A DNA stretch of 64,000 bases from Tautonia plasticadhaerens (GCF_007752535.1 NZ_CP036426.1:2232001-2296000), one strand, 5' to 3'. Shown: positions 18,701 to 30,412, counted from the first letter of the stretch. Made by a program: numbers and translations. Notes: generated from the letters alone by a model not told the origin.

Positions 18701-19295
18701 GCTCGAAGTCGAGGAACGAGAGGGACTGGCCGGCGAAGGAGGCCCGGACGACCTTGAAGCCCTCGGCATTCCTCAGGCGTTGCAGGTCCAGGGTGTCGGC
18801 CTGCCCGGTCCCGAGCAGCGTGATCCGGTCGTCCCCGGTCGCCCCGGTGACGGAGAGGCTGGTCGGCAGGGAGGGATCGAGCCGCAGCGCCACGGCATCG
18901 GCCTCGCCCCCCGAGTCGCCCTCGGCGCCGGTGGCGACGGCGAGGGAGGAGACGGCCGAGAGCGGGGCGGCGACCACGCCCGGCCCCCGCGTGACGAGCC
19001 CCGAGCCGGCGACGGTCAGCGGCACCCCGGGCCCGGTCTCGGTGACGACGAGCCAGGTTTCGCTCCCGGCCCGTTCCACCTCGACGGACAGGTCGTTCGA
19101 CTCCCCGGCCGAGGCGGCCACCGTCAGGGCCCCCCCGGCGAGGGAGATCGCGGCCGGCAGCACGCGGGCCTCCAGCGGCAAAATCCCGGCCGTCGGCGGG
19201 ACGGGCGATCGCCTCCGGCCCCGTCGGGCGCGGCGGCGTCGGGGCGAGGGCGAGGGCGTTTGCATGGGCGGCTCGACTCCGAGTGCGAGGGCCAT
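15705..19295 (-). CDS. Secreted two-lobed aspartic-protease-like protein with duplicated beta-rich domain
   Basis: The 1196-residue product starts with a highly basic stretch and a degenerate LEPR-type motif (LPLEARVLPA, about 39-48). Two retropepsin/pepsin-type signatures are present: LLLDTGATGLLIV (Asp313) and FLLDTGAQLSLIS (Asp484). Each is followed about 80-90 residues later by a hydrophobic-Gly element (FGIIGMP and DGVFGMDF), as expected for two lobes of an aspartic protease. An upstream segment (about 60-280) is beta-rich. Residues about 717-1039 are two near-identical 161-residue modules with SFxxxPxGTPWSFTG and DQVAFLQ cores that resemble galactose-binding-like folds. The last 150 residues are Pro/Arg-rich. 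The ATG at 19295 has GGAG upstream; an in-frame GTG at 19412 and ATG at 19265 are alternatives. Proteolytic activity is inferred from motifs only. Confidence 0.8.
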   Translation of the reverse strand: MALALGVEPPMQTPSPSPRRRRARRGRRRSPVPPTAGILPLEARVLPAAISLAGGALTVAASAGESNDLSVEVERAGSETWLVVTETGPGVPLTVAGSGLVTRGPGVVAAPLSAVSSLAVATGAEGDSGGEADAVALRLDPSLPTSLSVTGATGDDRITLLGTGQADTLDLQRLRNAEGFKVVRASFAGQSLSFLDFEHLGIDVSQDGADTVRLDRYIAGLGRPLEVELIGGGAGVDALQVVGEGDVPQAVEVTDGVLRIYDDPRDARDEVFLGRSDNVAIQQPLVTVEVIDEARPPGDQSLGPFFLNQLLLDTGATGLLIVDFAASELEENGIVDDGDYLEQGVSGFTPMDVSAPYRFDYAGRSGVRNTIPDARLLYSSSVSFSFLGPFGIIGMPTMVDKVVELDMSGWSEPLEAEDLSIGVEFSGALPHGLEHPRSVPLRLVDFPHDGRVGDDPLPTFAPLPFLTVEARDDGHAATGEFLLDTGAQLSLISTDLAIELGLDKNGNGTLDDEALDFIEVGGIGGTSSIPLVAVDQAAVATEDGAELVWTELLVGVLDIEVEDGPRIDGVFGMDFLTSGWAAKVLPPLLGLPGSDRDGYFSQVYFDFRDSADGVGTMILNLTPEFDEVVEPPTLPLTITHSGLESLSVATGPGDDRFAVAPSTAVLISLDGGGPDDDDELRLIPDGLPATDDGSTILVPGYLPISHSRFERVDLEPGASRLIDDGFEAPEAGPPGVFGSFIEGPPGTPWSFTGDSGVAADGSGFTAGNPTAPEGDQVAFLQRVGRFSQPVEVAESGVYRLSFRAAQRANSRGGVGHDFAVTVDGVRVALIEPAGTSYQPVELLLRLEAGTHAIGFEGINRLGGDRTSLIDAVSLARAVPGTLLGGGFEAPEAGPEDVFNSFIYRPAGTPWSFTGDSGVAADGSGFTAGNPTAPEGDQVAFLQRVGRFSQPVEVAESGVYRLSFRAAARVNSRLGPGHDFAVTVDGVEVARVEPGGASYQEVELLLSLDAGIHTIGFVGINRLGGDRTSLIDAVRLEFDSPSGGGDGFLGDGPASTPRGGLAAPLGLDRRWGEFLLDRARGGLLTLPGGSPTPTPTSPNGPWAGAGAGPTLPSRPAARVPHRESIDAASADRPALRAEGRDGPRPAPPAPDPTAPISRRTPNQVGDSRTRAPISSLDGRAEAADPRGLAERLRLTRR
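16180..17145 (-). repeat. 483-bp tandem duplication inside the protease-like gene
   Basis: Two adjacent 483-bp units (about 16180-16662 and 16663-17145) encode the two 161-residue C-terminal modules. Within them, about 180 bp (16401-16578 against 16884-17061) look identical, and further blocks, for example from 16198 and 16681, match at the same 483-bp offset. The spacing is a whole number of codons, so gain or loss of a unit keeps the frame. Confidence 0.9.
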
Positions 19296-19662
19296 GGTGC
19301 GAGGTCTCCCTTCCCCGAGGCTCCCGAGGTCGGCGCGCGCCGATCGCTCCCGATCGGGCCGGGACCCGGGCCGCTCGGCCCGGCGCGGCGGGGGCCGATC
19401 GGCCTCGGCCACGCGGGGAGCCCTGAATCATTGATGAATGAACGTGAAGAACAGATGGGGACGTCCTGGCGACTCAATTGATACCGCCGCGGTCGGCCGA
19501 GGACAACCGAAAAAGCCGGACGCCGCGGAACTCGCCCGAGTCGGCCGCCGCCCCGGACTTCGGGACGGGCCCGGACGCCGAACCGAGACAGGGGGGGGAG
19601 GGTCGTGGTAGAGTGGGCCGCTTCGATCACGGGTCGCCACTTTCGGGGAAGGGCCGTCGCGG

Positions 19663-20268
19663 ATGATCGCGATCATCGACTACGGGATGGGGAACCTCAG
19701 GAGCGTGCAGAAGGCCCTGGAGGCGGTCGGCGAGCGGGCCGTCGTCACCGGGGACCCGGAGGGGGTCCGGGGGGCGGACAAGGTGATCCTGCCGGGCGTC
19801 GGCGCCTTCGAGGACGCGATGGCCGAGTTGCGTCGGACGGGCCTGGGCGAGGCCTTCGCCGAGGCCGTCTCGGCGGGGAAGCCCGCGCTGGGGGTCTGCC
19901 TGGGCTTGCAGTTGCTCTTCGACGAGAGCCTGGAAGGCGGCAGGCACCGGGGCCTCGGGCTGATCCCCGGCCGGGTCGTCCGGTTCGAGCCGGGGCCGGG
20001 GAGGAAGGTCCCGCACATGGGCTGGAACGAACTCCGGGTGCTCCGGCCGGCCCCGCTGCTGGCGGGCCTGGGCGCGTCCCCCTCGGTGTATTTCGTGCAC
20101 TCCTATTTCGTCCAGCCGGAGGACCCGGGCGTGGTCGCCGCCGAGGCCGACTACCCGGGGCCCTTCGCGGCGATGGTATGGCGGGACAACCTGATGGCCT
20201 GCCAGTTCCACCCCGAGAAGAGCCAGAAGGTCGGCCTGGCGATGTACCGGAACTTCGCGGAAATCTGA
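19663..20268 (+). CDS. hisH: Imidazole glycerol phosphate synthase, glutaminase subunit
   Basis: HisH hydrolyses glutamine and channels ammonia to HisF for imidazole ring closure in histidine synthesis. The 201-residue protein has the class I amidotransferase triad: nucleophile Cys79 in GVCLGLQLLF, and His183 and Glu185 in QFHPEKS. The oxyanion-region PGVGAF segment is also present. The length is normal for the family. hisA follows about 680 bp downstream on the same strand but is separated by an unrelated membrane-protein gene, and hisF is not in the window. The start ATG has only a weak purine stretch upstream. Confidence 0.97.
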   Translation: MIAIIDYGMGNLRSVQKALEAVGERAVVTGDPEGVRGADKVILPGVGAFEDAMAELRRTGLGEAFAEAVSAGKPALGVCLGLQLLFDESLEGGRHRGLGLIPGRVVRFEPGPGRKVPHMGWNELRVLRPAPLLAGLGASPSVYFVHSYFVQPEDPGVVAAEADYPGPFAAMVWRDNLMACQFHPEKSQKVGLAMYRNFAEI

Positions 20269-20309
20269 CGGGCGCACTCAGGGGGATTCCCCGCTGCTCG
20301 ATCGCCGAC

Positions 20310-20849
20310 TTGCTGATCCTGGTGGTGGTCGCCGCAATCAACGTCGCCCTCATTCGACAGGTCGTCACCGGGCCGGACAACGAGGAGATACTCGAAGCGG
20401 CAGGAGTCGTGGTGATGGCCAACGCCCTCGCGATCGGCCTGCGACGGGTCATTGGAGGAGGAGTGCGTCGTCACCCGTTCTCGACCGGCTTCACGGTCGC
20501 GGGAGTCGTCTCGGTCGTCTCCTTCCTCACCTGCGTCCGGGCCTTCGGATATCGGATGTCCGACGCATTCATCGAGATCCACCTTCCGGCTGTGTTTTCC
20601 CTCAGAGACAATGCGGTCCCTCCAGGGCTCCTGCGAGCCTTCCGGGAAGGCGGCGACTCCCTGCAGGTCGTCGGGAGCCTGGCCCATCTCCCGATCATGC
20701 TCGGCGTGCTTGCGCTCCCTCAACTGCTCAGCGCATCGATCGGCGGTTTCCTGGGTTGGGCGATGTCGTCCCGGTACTTCCGCGCGCATGGAGTACGGGC
20801 GGATGCAACCGACCGGATCGCCATACACGATCATGACAGGGCCGAGTGA
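20310..20849 (+). CDS. Four-helix membrane protein of unknown function
   Basis: This frame lies between hisH and hisA, begins at or just before a TTG at 20310 and gives about 179 residues. Four hydrophobic segments are visible, near the start (LLILVVVAAINVALI), at about 35-55, 65-85 and 135-160. The gene is clearly less GC-rich than its neighbours. No ATG or GTG lies at the expected N-terminus: the natural-looking start IPRCSIADLL begins with ATT at 20286, preceded by AGGGGG, so an ATT start giving 187 residues is possible. No family was recognised. Position and strand suggest co-transcription with hisH. Confidence 0.6.
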   Translation: MLILVVVAAINVALIRQVVTGPDNEEILEAAGVVVMANALAIGLRRVIGGGVRRHPFSTGFTVAGVVSVVSFLTCVRAFGYRMSDAFIEIHLPAVFSLRDNAVPPGLLRAFREGGDSLQVVGSLAHLPIMLGVLALPQLLSASIGGFLGWAMSSRYFRAHGVRADATDRIAIHDHDRAE

Positions 20850-20881
20850 GACGAGACATCTCGTCCTCGACCCCTGGGTCC

Positions 20882-20910
20882 TTGCGGCGGGGGTCGGGCG
20901 GGGCTATAGA
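20882..20910 (+). promoter_or_regulatory. Candidate promoter for hisA
   Basis: TTGCGG (20882-20887) and TATAGA (20905-20910) are separated by 17 bp, a sigma-70-like arrangement ending about 40 bp before the hisA ATG. The -35 match is weak. Confidence 0.4.
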
Positions 20911-20951
20911 TTCAAGGTGGATGAAGGCGGCTCGGGGGGTTGAAGAAGCCG

Positions 20952-21683
20952 ATGCAGGTGATCCCGGCGATCGATTTGAGGGGAGGCCGTTGCGTCCGCC
21001 TGGTCCAGGGGGACTACGGCCGGGAGACGGTCTTCGGCGAGGACCCGGCCGAGATGGCCCGGCACTGGCAGGACGAGGGGGCGACCCGGATCCACCTGGT
21101 CGACCTCGACGGCGCCAAGCTCGGCAAGCCGGCCAACGTGGAGAGCGTCAAGGCGATCCTGGCCCGGGTCGACGTCCCCTGTCAGTTGGGGGGCGGGATC
21201 CGGGACGAGGAGACGCTGGAGGCCTGGCTCGGCGCCGGGCTCGACCGGGTGATCGTGGGCACGCAGGCCCTGAAGGACCCGGCGTGGTTCTCCCGGATGG
21301 CCCATCGCCACCCCGGCCGGCTCGCCCTGGGGCTCGACGCCAGGGACGGGAGGGTCGCGACCTCGGGCTGGCTGGACGTCTCGACGGTCGAGGCGACGGA
21401 GCTGGCCGAGCAGTTCGACGCGCTGCCGCTGGCGGCCGTCATCTACACCGACATCGCCCGCGACGGCATGCTCGAGGGCCCCAACCTGGAGTCCACCCGG
21501 GCCCTGGCCGATCGCCTGCGGACGCCGGTGATCGCCTCCGGGGGGGTCGGCTCCCTGGAGGACATCGGACGCCTGGCGACCCTCCCCGTCTCGGGGGCGA
21601 TCGTCGGGCGGGCCCTGTACGATGGGCGCTTCCGGCTGTGCGAGGCCCGGGAGCGCGCCGGCGAGGAGCCGGAGACCCCCTAG
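20952..21683 (+). CDS. hisA: ProFAR isomerase
   Basis: HisA (phosphoribosylformimino-5-aminoimidazole carboxamide ribotide isomerase) catalyses an Amadori rearrangement in histidine synthesis. The 243-residue TIM barrel has both acid/base aspartates: Asp8 in VIPAIDLRGG and Asp129 in LGLDARDG. It also has two phosphate-binding loops (QLGGGIRD and ASGGVGSLEDI). The ATG at 20952 is chosen; a TTG at 20940 would add four residues but leaves no room for a ribosome-binding site. The PriA-type dual-function form cannot be excluded by eye, but the sequence reads as ordinary HisA. Confidence 0.96.
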   Translation: MQVIPAIDLRGGRCVRLVQGDYGRETVFGEDPAEMARHWQDEGATRIHLVDLDGAKLGKPANVESVKAILARVDVPCQLGGGIRDEETLEAWLGAGLDRVIVGTQALKDPAWFSRMAHRHPGRLALGLDARDGRVATSGWLDVSTVEATELAEQFDALPLAAVIYTDIARDGMLEGPNLESTRALADRLRTPVIASGGVGSLEDIGRLATLPVSGAIVGRALYDGRFRLCEARERAGEEPETP

Positions 21684-21808
21684 CGGGACCTCAAGCGCGT
21701 CTCGATCTCCCGCGATCGGGCCGAAGGCCTCCTGTCCGCCGGATTCCTCATTTCCCAATCCGGCCGGGTCGAGCGCGACCCGACCCACCCGAATCGGGGG
21801 GGACAGCC

Positions 21809-23947
21809 ATGGCGACGGTCAACTATCACATCAGCGACATCCGCAACATTGCCCTGGCGGGACACGGGGCGTCGGCCAAGACCAGCCTCGCCGACGCCCT
21901 GCTCTTCGCGGCTGGACTGGCGCCGAGGCGCGGGTCGGTCGACGAGGGCACCAGCCTGCTCGACGTCGACGACGAGGAGAAGAAGCGCCACTTCTCGATC
22001 GACTCCCACCTGATGCACCTGGAGTGGGACGGCAAGCAGATCCACCTGATCGACTCCCCCGGATATCCCGACTTCATCGGCAGCGCGCTGGGCGCCCTCT
22101 CGGCCGTGGAGAACGTGCTGATCACGGTGTCGGCCCCGGTGGGGATCGAGGTCAACACCCGTCGGGTCTTCCTGGAGGCCGGCCGGCTCGGCCTGGGCCG
22201 GTTCGTCGCCCTGACGAAGATGGACGCCGACAACGTCGACTACCTGACCGACCTGGAGTCGATCCGGGAGACCTTCGGCCCCGAATGCGTGCCCTTCAAC
22301 GTGCCGATCGGCGTCGGCGCCGACTTCAAGGGCGTCGTCGACGTGCTCAACCCGCCCGACGAGGTGCCCGAGGGCTGCCCGCTCTCGCCGAATGACGCGG
22401 CCCGGATGGTCATCGAGCAGATCGTCGAGGAGGACGAGGAGCTGACCAACCGCTACCTCGAGGGGGAGTCGATCGCCCTCGACGAGCTGCGCAAGGCCGC
22501 CCACGACGGCATCCTCCGGGGCCACATCGTGCCGGTGGTCTGCCTCTGCTCCCGCAACGATATCGGCGTCAAGGAATTGCTCGACCTGCTCTCCTGCTGC
22601 GGCCTGAGCCCGGCCGACATCCACCGATTCGGCCTGCCCGCCGTGCCCGGGGCTGTCGAGTCCAACGGCAAGCCCGCCGCCCCGGGGGGCGAATCCGAGG
22701 CCGAGGAGGAGCCGGCCGAGGAGATCGAGATCGACCCGAAGGAGGACGGCGACCTCGTCGCCCAGGTCTTCAAGACCTCGATGGACCCCTTCATGGGCAA
22801 GCTCAGCTTCATGAGGATCATCTCCGGCAAGCTGACGCCCGACACGCCCCTGGTGAACCTCCGGACCGGCAAGGCCAACAAGCCGGGCCACCTGTACGTG
22901 GTGCAGGGCAAGCAGAACGAGGAGGTGACCGAGGCGATCGCCGGCGACATCGTTGCCGTGGCCAAGTTCGAAGATCTGCACATCTCCGACACGGTCACCA
23001 ACGGGGGGACCCACAGCGCGCCGCACGTCGTGCTCAAGCCGATCAACTTCCCGACGCCGATGGTCCCCCGGGCCGTCGAGCCCAAGGCCCGGGAGGACGA
23101 GGCGAAGATCGCCCTCAGCCTCGCCAAGATCGCCGAGGAGGATCCGACCTTCACCTACCGCCGGGACGAGCAGACGCATGAGCTCGTCATCAACGGCATG
23201 AGCGACCTGCACCTCGACGTGATCCTGCACCGCCTGAAGAACCGCTACAAGCTCGACGTCGACACGCACATCCCGCACGTCCCCTACCTGGAGACGATCC
23301 AGGGGCCGTCCGAGGCCGACTACCGGCACAAGAAGCAGACCGGCGGCCGCGGCCAGTTCGCCGAGGTCCACCTGCGGATCCGTCCCCTCGAGCGGGGGCA
23401 GGGATTCAACTTCGTCGACGCCGTGAAGGGCGGCACCATCCCCAATAATTTCATCCCGGCGGTGGAGAAGGGCTGCCGGGAGCAGATGGAGCGGGGCATC
23501 ATCTCCGGCAACCGGGTGGTCGACGTGGAGGTCGAGGTCCACTTCGGCAAATACCACGACGTGGACAGCTCCGAGGCCGCCTTCAAGATGGCCTCCGCCG
23601 CCGCCCTGCGGAAGGCGTTCGAGAAGGCCTACCCGGCGCTGCTGGAGCCGGTGGTGGCGATGGAGATCACCGTCCCCGGCGAGAAGTTCGGCGACGTGAC
23701 CGCCGACCTTTCCACCCGAAGGGGGCACATCGTCGGCATGGACGCCATGCCCGGCGGCCTCCAGGTCGTCAAGGCCACGGTCCCGCTGGCCGAGGTGCTC
23801 TCCTATTCCTCGACGCTCAAGAGCATGACCTCCGGCCAGGGCTCCTACGCCCTGGAGTTCCACTCCTATCAACCCGTGCCGGCTCACGTGCAGCAGCAGA
23901 TCGTCGACCGGTACCAGAAGAGCCGGGCGGGGATCGAGGAAGAATGA
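21809..23947 (+). CDS. EF-G-like translational GTPase with altered P-loop
   Basis: The 712-residue protein has the EF-G domain order: GTPase (about 1-280), beta-barrel domain II (about 315-410), then domains III, IV (HKKQTGGRGQFAEVHL) and V (about 620-700). It belongs to the EF-G-like paralogues rather than to the main elongation factor: the G4 motif is ALTKMDADN and G3 is DSPGYPDF. The P-loop reads GHGASAKTS, with Ala in place of the Gly that precedes the catalytic Lys. An acidic insert (about 290-312, Glu-rich) separates the GTPase and barrel domains. Its exact role is not established. The ATG at 21809 follows a GGGGGGGACAG purine stretch. Confidence 0.9.
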   Translation: MATVNYHISDIRNIALAGHGASAKTSLADALLFAAGLAPRRGSVDEGTSLLDVDDEEKKRHFSIDSHLMHLEWDGKQIHLIDSPGYPDFIGSALGALSAVENVLITVSAPVGIEVNTRRVFLEAGRLGLGRFVALTKMDADNVDYLTDLESIRETFGPECVPFNVPIGVGADFKGVVDVLNPPDEVPEGCPLSPNDAARMVIEQIVEEDEELTNRYLEGESIALDELRKAAHDGILRGHIVPVVCLCSRNDIGVKELLDLLSCCGLSPADIHRFGLPAVPGAVESNGKPAAPGGESEAEEEPAEEIEIDPKEDGDLVAQVFKTSMDPFMGKLSFMRIISGKLTPDTPLVNLRTGKANKPGHLYVVQGKQNEEVTEAIAGDIVAVAKFEDLHISDTVTNGGTHSAPHVVLKPINFPTPMVPRAVEPKAREDEAKIALSLAKIAEEDPTFTYRRDEQTHELVINGMSDLHLDVILHRLKNRYKLDVDTHIPHVPYLETIQGPSEADYRHKKQTGGRGQFAEVHLRIRPLERGQGFNFVDAVKGGTIPNNFIPAVEKGCREQMERGIISGNRVVDVEVEVHFGKYHDVDSSEAAFKMASAAALRKAFEKAYPALLEPVVAMEITVPGEKFGDVTADLSTRRGHIVGMDAMPGGLQVVKATVPLAEVLSYSSTLKSMTSGQGSYALEFHSYQPVPAHVQQQIVDRYQKSRAGIEEE

Positions 23948-23973
23948 ACCGCCCCCCTCGATCGAGCGACTCC

Positions 23974-24006
23974 GGAGGCCGGGCGATCGCAGCCCGCCCG
24001 GCCTCC
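23974..24006 (+). terminator. Hairpin after the EF-G-like gene
   Basis: Arms of 11 bp (23974-23984 and 23996-24006), perfectly complementary with an 11-nt loop, begin 27 bp after the stop codon. No U-run follows, so termination is likely but not certain. The remaining DNA up to 24236 shows no gene. Confidence 0.65.
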
Positions 24007-24236
24007 CGGTCGACCGCCGACACGACGCGCGAATGCCCGGTTGGGCGTGGCGGGGCCAGAATCGCTCGGCGGGAGACCGACCGCCGGGGAGCGAGCGACG
24101 ACGCCGATTCCCGACCGGACGCGAGCGAGTCACGGCGGGCTTGTTCCGCCATTTCCACCAGACCTGGTTTGCCTGCCCCGCCCCGCTTCGGAACACGGTC
24201 ACCGGGGAACTGCCGAGCTGATCCGATCACCCGAAA

Positions 24237-24821
24237 TCAGCCGTCCGGATCCTCCAGCAACTCCCGGAGCCGATCGTCCAGGGGTGACGGGAGCCGTTCG
24301 AGCCAGGACTCATCGACGAGCCCGACGCCGATCAGGTCCTGGACGTGGACCTGGTCCTTGCGGCGGAACGAGGTCAACTTCATCCGGACCAGGGCCTCAA
24401 GGGTCAGGACCCGGAATCCGGGTGCGGGCTCCGACTCGTCGACGTCGGGGACGGGCAGGGCGTATTCCTGTCGGACCTTCTCCCCGGCGAAGACGACGTG
24501 GACGGCGTCCCGGGCCTTGGCGCCGGGCCCGTCGAGGAACATGTCGATCCCGGAGCTATGGCGGCGGTAGACGAAGCCGGCACCGGCCATCGCTTCCTTG
24601 GCGGCGTCGAGGTCGTCCCTCCGGATCACGATGTCGACGTCCTGGGTGTTGCGGACGGCCGCCTCGTCGACCCGAGAGACCCACGCTGCCACGGCGCTGC
24701 CGCCGACGACGGCGTAGGGGACTTCGGCCCGCTCCAGGGCTGTGGCGGCACGTTGGAGGCGTTCTCGGACTTTTTCCACGGCTCGGATCATCCGGTCCCA
24801 GGAGACTGGGGGGAGGGACAT
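24237..24821 (-). CDS. Nucleotidyltransferase-fold protein
   Basis: The 194-residue protein shows the core of a minimal nucleotidyltransferase: VVGGSAVAAW (about 41-50) followed by TQDVDIVI, giving the GGSA and DxD motifs. This resembles the nucleotidyltransferases found as AbiEii/MenT-type toxins and in housekeeping uncharacterised families. Its ATG lies 20 bp after the metH stop on the same strand, and its GGAGG ribosome-binding site overlaps the metH 3' end, so it is very probably translated from the metH transcript. No antitoxin-like partner is next to it. Substrate unknown. Confidence 0.8.
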   Translation of the reverse strand: MSLPPVSWDRMIRAVEKVRERLQRAATALERAEVPYAVVGGSAVAAWVSRVDEAAVRNTQDVDIVIRRDDLDAAKEAMAGAGFVYRRHSSGIDMFLDGPGAKARDAVHVVFAGEKVRQEYALPVPDVDESEPAPGFRVLTLEALVRMKLTSFRRKDQVHVQDLIGVGLVDESWLERLPSPLDDRLRELLEDPDG

Positions 24822-24841
24822 GAGGTCGCCGTCCTCCGGGG

Positions 24842-28546
<3,705 letters not shown>

Positions 28547-28738
28547 CGTGCGGTCCATCCTTCGCTTTCGGGATCGTGGGATCGGGCCCGAGGACGCCGC
28601 AAGCGGAGCGGGAGGGCCCTCGACTGATCGGATGTCTGTCGCCTGGGGGGATCCGCCAGGGACGCCCGGGGGGGCCGGACGGCGGAGGGCACCTCGATTG
28701 CCCGGGGGACGGCGCGGCGTATCGCCCGCAACTGGGCC

Positions 28739-28768
28739 AGTATCCGGGGTCGGCGGAGGCGCTGTCAA
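28739..28768 (-). promoter_or_regulatory. Sigma-70-type promoter for metH
   Basis: On the minus strand TTGACA (28768-28763, perfect) and GATACT (28744-28739) are separated by 18 bp. The start point would be near 28731, giving a leader of about 185 nt before metH. The promoter overlaps the last codons of the upstream membrane-protein gene. The leader was inspected for cobalamin and S-adenosylhomocysteine riboswitch cores and none was recognised. Confidence 0.65.
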
Positions 28769-29220
28769 CGCGAGGTCAGATCCCAGGTGCGTGCGATCAC
28801 CAGGACGATCGCCAGGAAATAACCCCACATCAGCAGCTGGGCGAGCGGCCCCGGGGGGCGGAACCGGAGGGGGCGGCCCTCCAGGATCCGCCGGGCGACC
28901 GCCGGGCAGACGTGCCGCCTCCATCGCGAGATGCGGCCGGTCCCGCCGCAGTCGAGGCAGTGGAACTGGCAGAGTCGGGGCAGGAGGAATGCGGCCCCGA
29001 CCCACGCGACCATGAGGTAGATGAACACGGCGTGCCGCTCGATGGCGGCGATCCAGAGCCACCGGACCCCGGCGGCCCAGGCGGCGACGCCGAGGACGCC
29101 GAGGAAGGGGTTGAAGAGCATCCGGCGGTAGGCGGCCGGGTCGATGACCGGGGGGAGGGACCGCTCGGAGGAGGCCGGCCGGAACTCGGGGTCGAGGCGG
29201 ACGGGGGTGATGGGCTCCAC
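28765..29220 (-). CDS. Small membrane protein with a CxxC element, unknown function
   Basis: The 151-residue protein has three likely membrane helices (about 35-60, 65-83 and 125-145). Between the second and third is a Cys/His-rich patch ([13 protein letters not shown]) with a CxxC that could bind metal or form a disulfide. The start is a GTG at 29220 preceded by a GGGGAGGCGGAG purine stretch. No family was recognised. It lies upstream of metH on the same strand, but metH has its own promoter, so the two need not be one operon. Confidence 0.7.
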   Translation of the reverse strand: MEPITPVRLDPEFRPASSERSLPPVIDPAAYRRMLFNPFLGVLGVAAWAAGVRWLWIAAIERHAVFIYLMVAWVGAAFLLPRLCQFHCLDCGGTGRISRWRRHVCPAVARRILEGRPLRFRPPGPLAQLLMWGYFLAIVLVIARTWDLTSR

Positions 29221-29345
29221 GGTCGGCTCCGCCTCCCCTCGGGTGTCGGGGGGAGGATGGGCGAGGTCCTCCCTCGTCGCCGATCGGGAAGGAGGTCGAG
29301 CGGGGGCGGCCCGGGGCCCCCGGGCGGTGGTCGCCGATCTCCCAC

Positions 29346-29374
29346 TTTACAAGGCGGCCGTCCTGACCGACAAT
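29346..29374 (+). promoter_or_regulatory. Sigma-70-type promoter for argB
   Basis: TTTACA (29346-29351) and GACAAT (29369-29374) are separated by 17 bp and lie in a short AT-richer stretch. The predicted start near 29381 leaves a leader of about 26 nt before the argB ATG. No ARG-box-like operator was recognised. Confidence 0.6.
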
Positions 29375-29406
29375 CGGGACTTCGATTTCGCCGGGCCGAC
29401 CTGTCC

Positions 29407-30378
29407 ATGCGTCGAGGGACGATCGAGGTGCATGAGGAAGCGATCCGCAAGGCCGACGTGCTGATCGAGGCGCTCGGCTACATCCGCAAGTTCCACAACC
29501 GGTTCACCGTGATCAAGCTCGGCGGGTCGGTGATGGAGGATCCCGAGACCTTGCGGGCCCTGCTGGTCGACGTGGTCTTCATGCAGACCGTGGGCCTGAG
29601 GCCGGTGGTGGTGCACGGCGGCGGCAAGGCGATCTCGGCGGCGATGCAGAAGGCCGGGTTGCAACCGACCTTCGTCCAGGGGCGTCGGTACACCGACGAG
29701 GCCACGCTGGGGATCGTCTCCGAGGTGCTGATCGAGGGCGTCAACGCCGACATCGTCCGGCACATCAACAAGTACGGCGGCCGGGCCGCGGCCCTGCACC
29801 CGAGGACGACCTCGTGCCTCTCGGGCTCCCGGATGACCCTGGCCGGGGAGGGCGGCACGCCGATCGACCTGGGGAGGGTCGGCGAGGTCGCGGACGTGGA
29901 CACGATGACGATCGAGAATCTCTGCCTGGCCGGGATCGTGCCGGTGTTGCCCTCGCTGGCGGTCTGCCGCGAGGACGAGGGGCTGCTCAACGTGAACGCC
30001 GACACCGCGGCGGCGGCCGTCGCCCGGCACCTGAGGGCCGAGAAGCTCGTCTTCCTGACCGACACGCCCGGCATCCTCCGGGACCGGAACGACCCGAGGA
30101 GCCTGATCGAGGGCCTGACGCCCGAGGGCTGCCGGGAGCTGGCCGGGCAGGGGGTGATCGACAAGGGGATGATCCCCAAGGTCGACGCCTGCCTGGAGAG
30201 CCTGGAGGCGGGCGTCCGCAAGGTGCACATCATCGACGGCCGGCTGCCCCACGCGTTGTTGCTGGAGATCTTCACCGACCGGGGGATCGGCACCGAGATC
30301 GCCAAGGCCGGGGCGATCGCCAAGGGTCGCCTCCCGGCCGCGACCGCCACGGTGACCGCGACGGCCTCGGCCCGCTGA
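29407..30378 (+). CDS. argB: Acetylglutamate kinase
   Basis: ArgB phosphorylates N-acetylglutamate, the second step of ornithine/arginine synthesis. The 323-residue amino-acid-kinase fold shows the glycine-rich loops VIKLGGSVM (about 35-43) and [13 protein letters not shown] (about 73-85), [10 protein letters not shown], and the ADP-site segment with [14 protein letters not shown]. An N-terminal extension before the first strand (about 1-33, [21 protein letters not shown]) resembles the helix of arginine-sensitive hexameric enzymes, so feedback inhibition by arginine is likely (family knowledge). It starts the plus-strand arg run; argD follows after 209 bp. Confidence 0.96.
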   Translation: MRRGTIEVHEEAIRKADVLIEALGYIRKFHNRFTVIKLGGSVMEDPETLRALLVDVVFMQTVGLRPVVVHGGGKAISAAMQKAGLQPTFVQGRRYTDEATLGIVSEVLIEGVNADIVRHINKYGGRAAALHPRTTSCLSGSRMTLAGEGGTPIDLGRVGEVADVDTMTIENLCLAGIVPVLPSLAVCREDEGLLNVNADTAAAAVARHLRAEKLVFLTDTPGILRDRNDPRSLIEGLTPEGCRELAGQGVIDKGMIPKVDACLESLEAGVRKVHIIDGRLPHALLLEIFTDRGIGTEIAKAGAIAKGRLPAATATVTATASAR

Positions 30379-30390
30379 GCCGGGCCCGGG

Positions 30391-30412
30391 TCGGCCCTCC
30401 CCGGGGGGCCGA
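30391..30412 (+). terminator. Hairpin after argB
   Basis: TCGGCCC and GGGCCGA form a 7-bp stem just after the argB stop, with additional C/G pairing in the loop. It could reduce read-through into argD or stabilise the argB message. There is no U-run. Confidence 0.4.
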
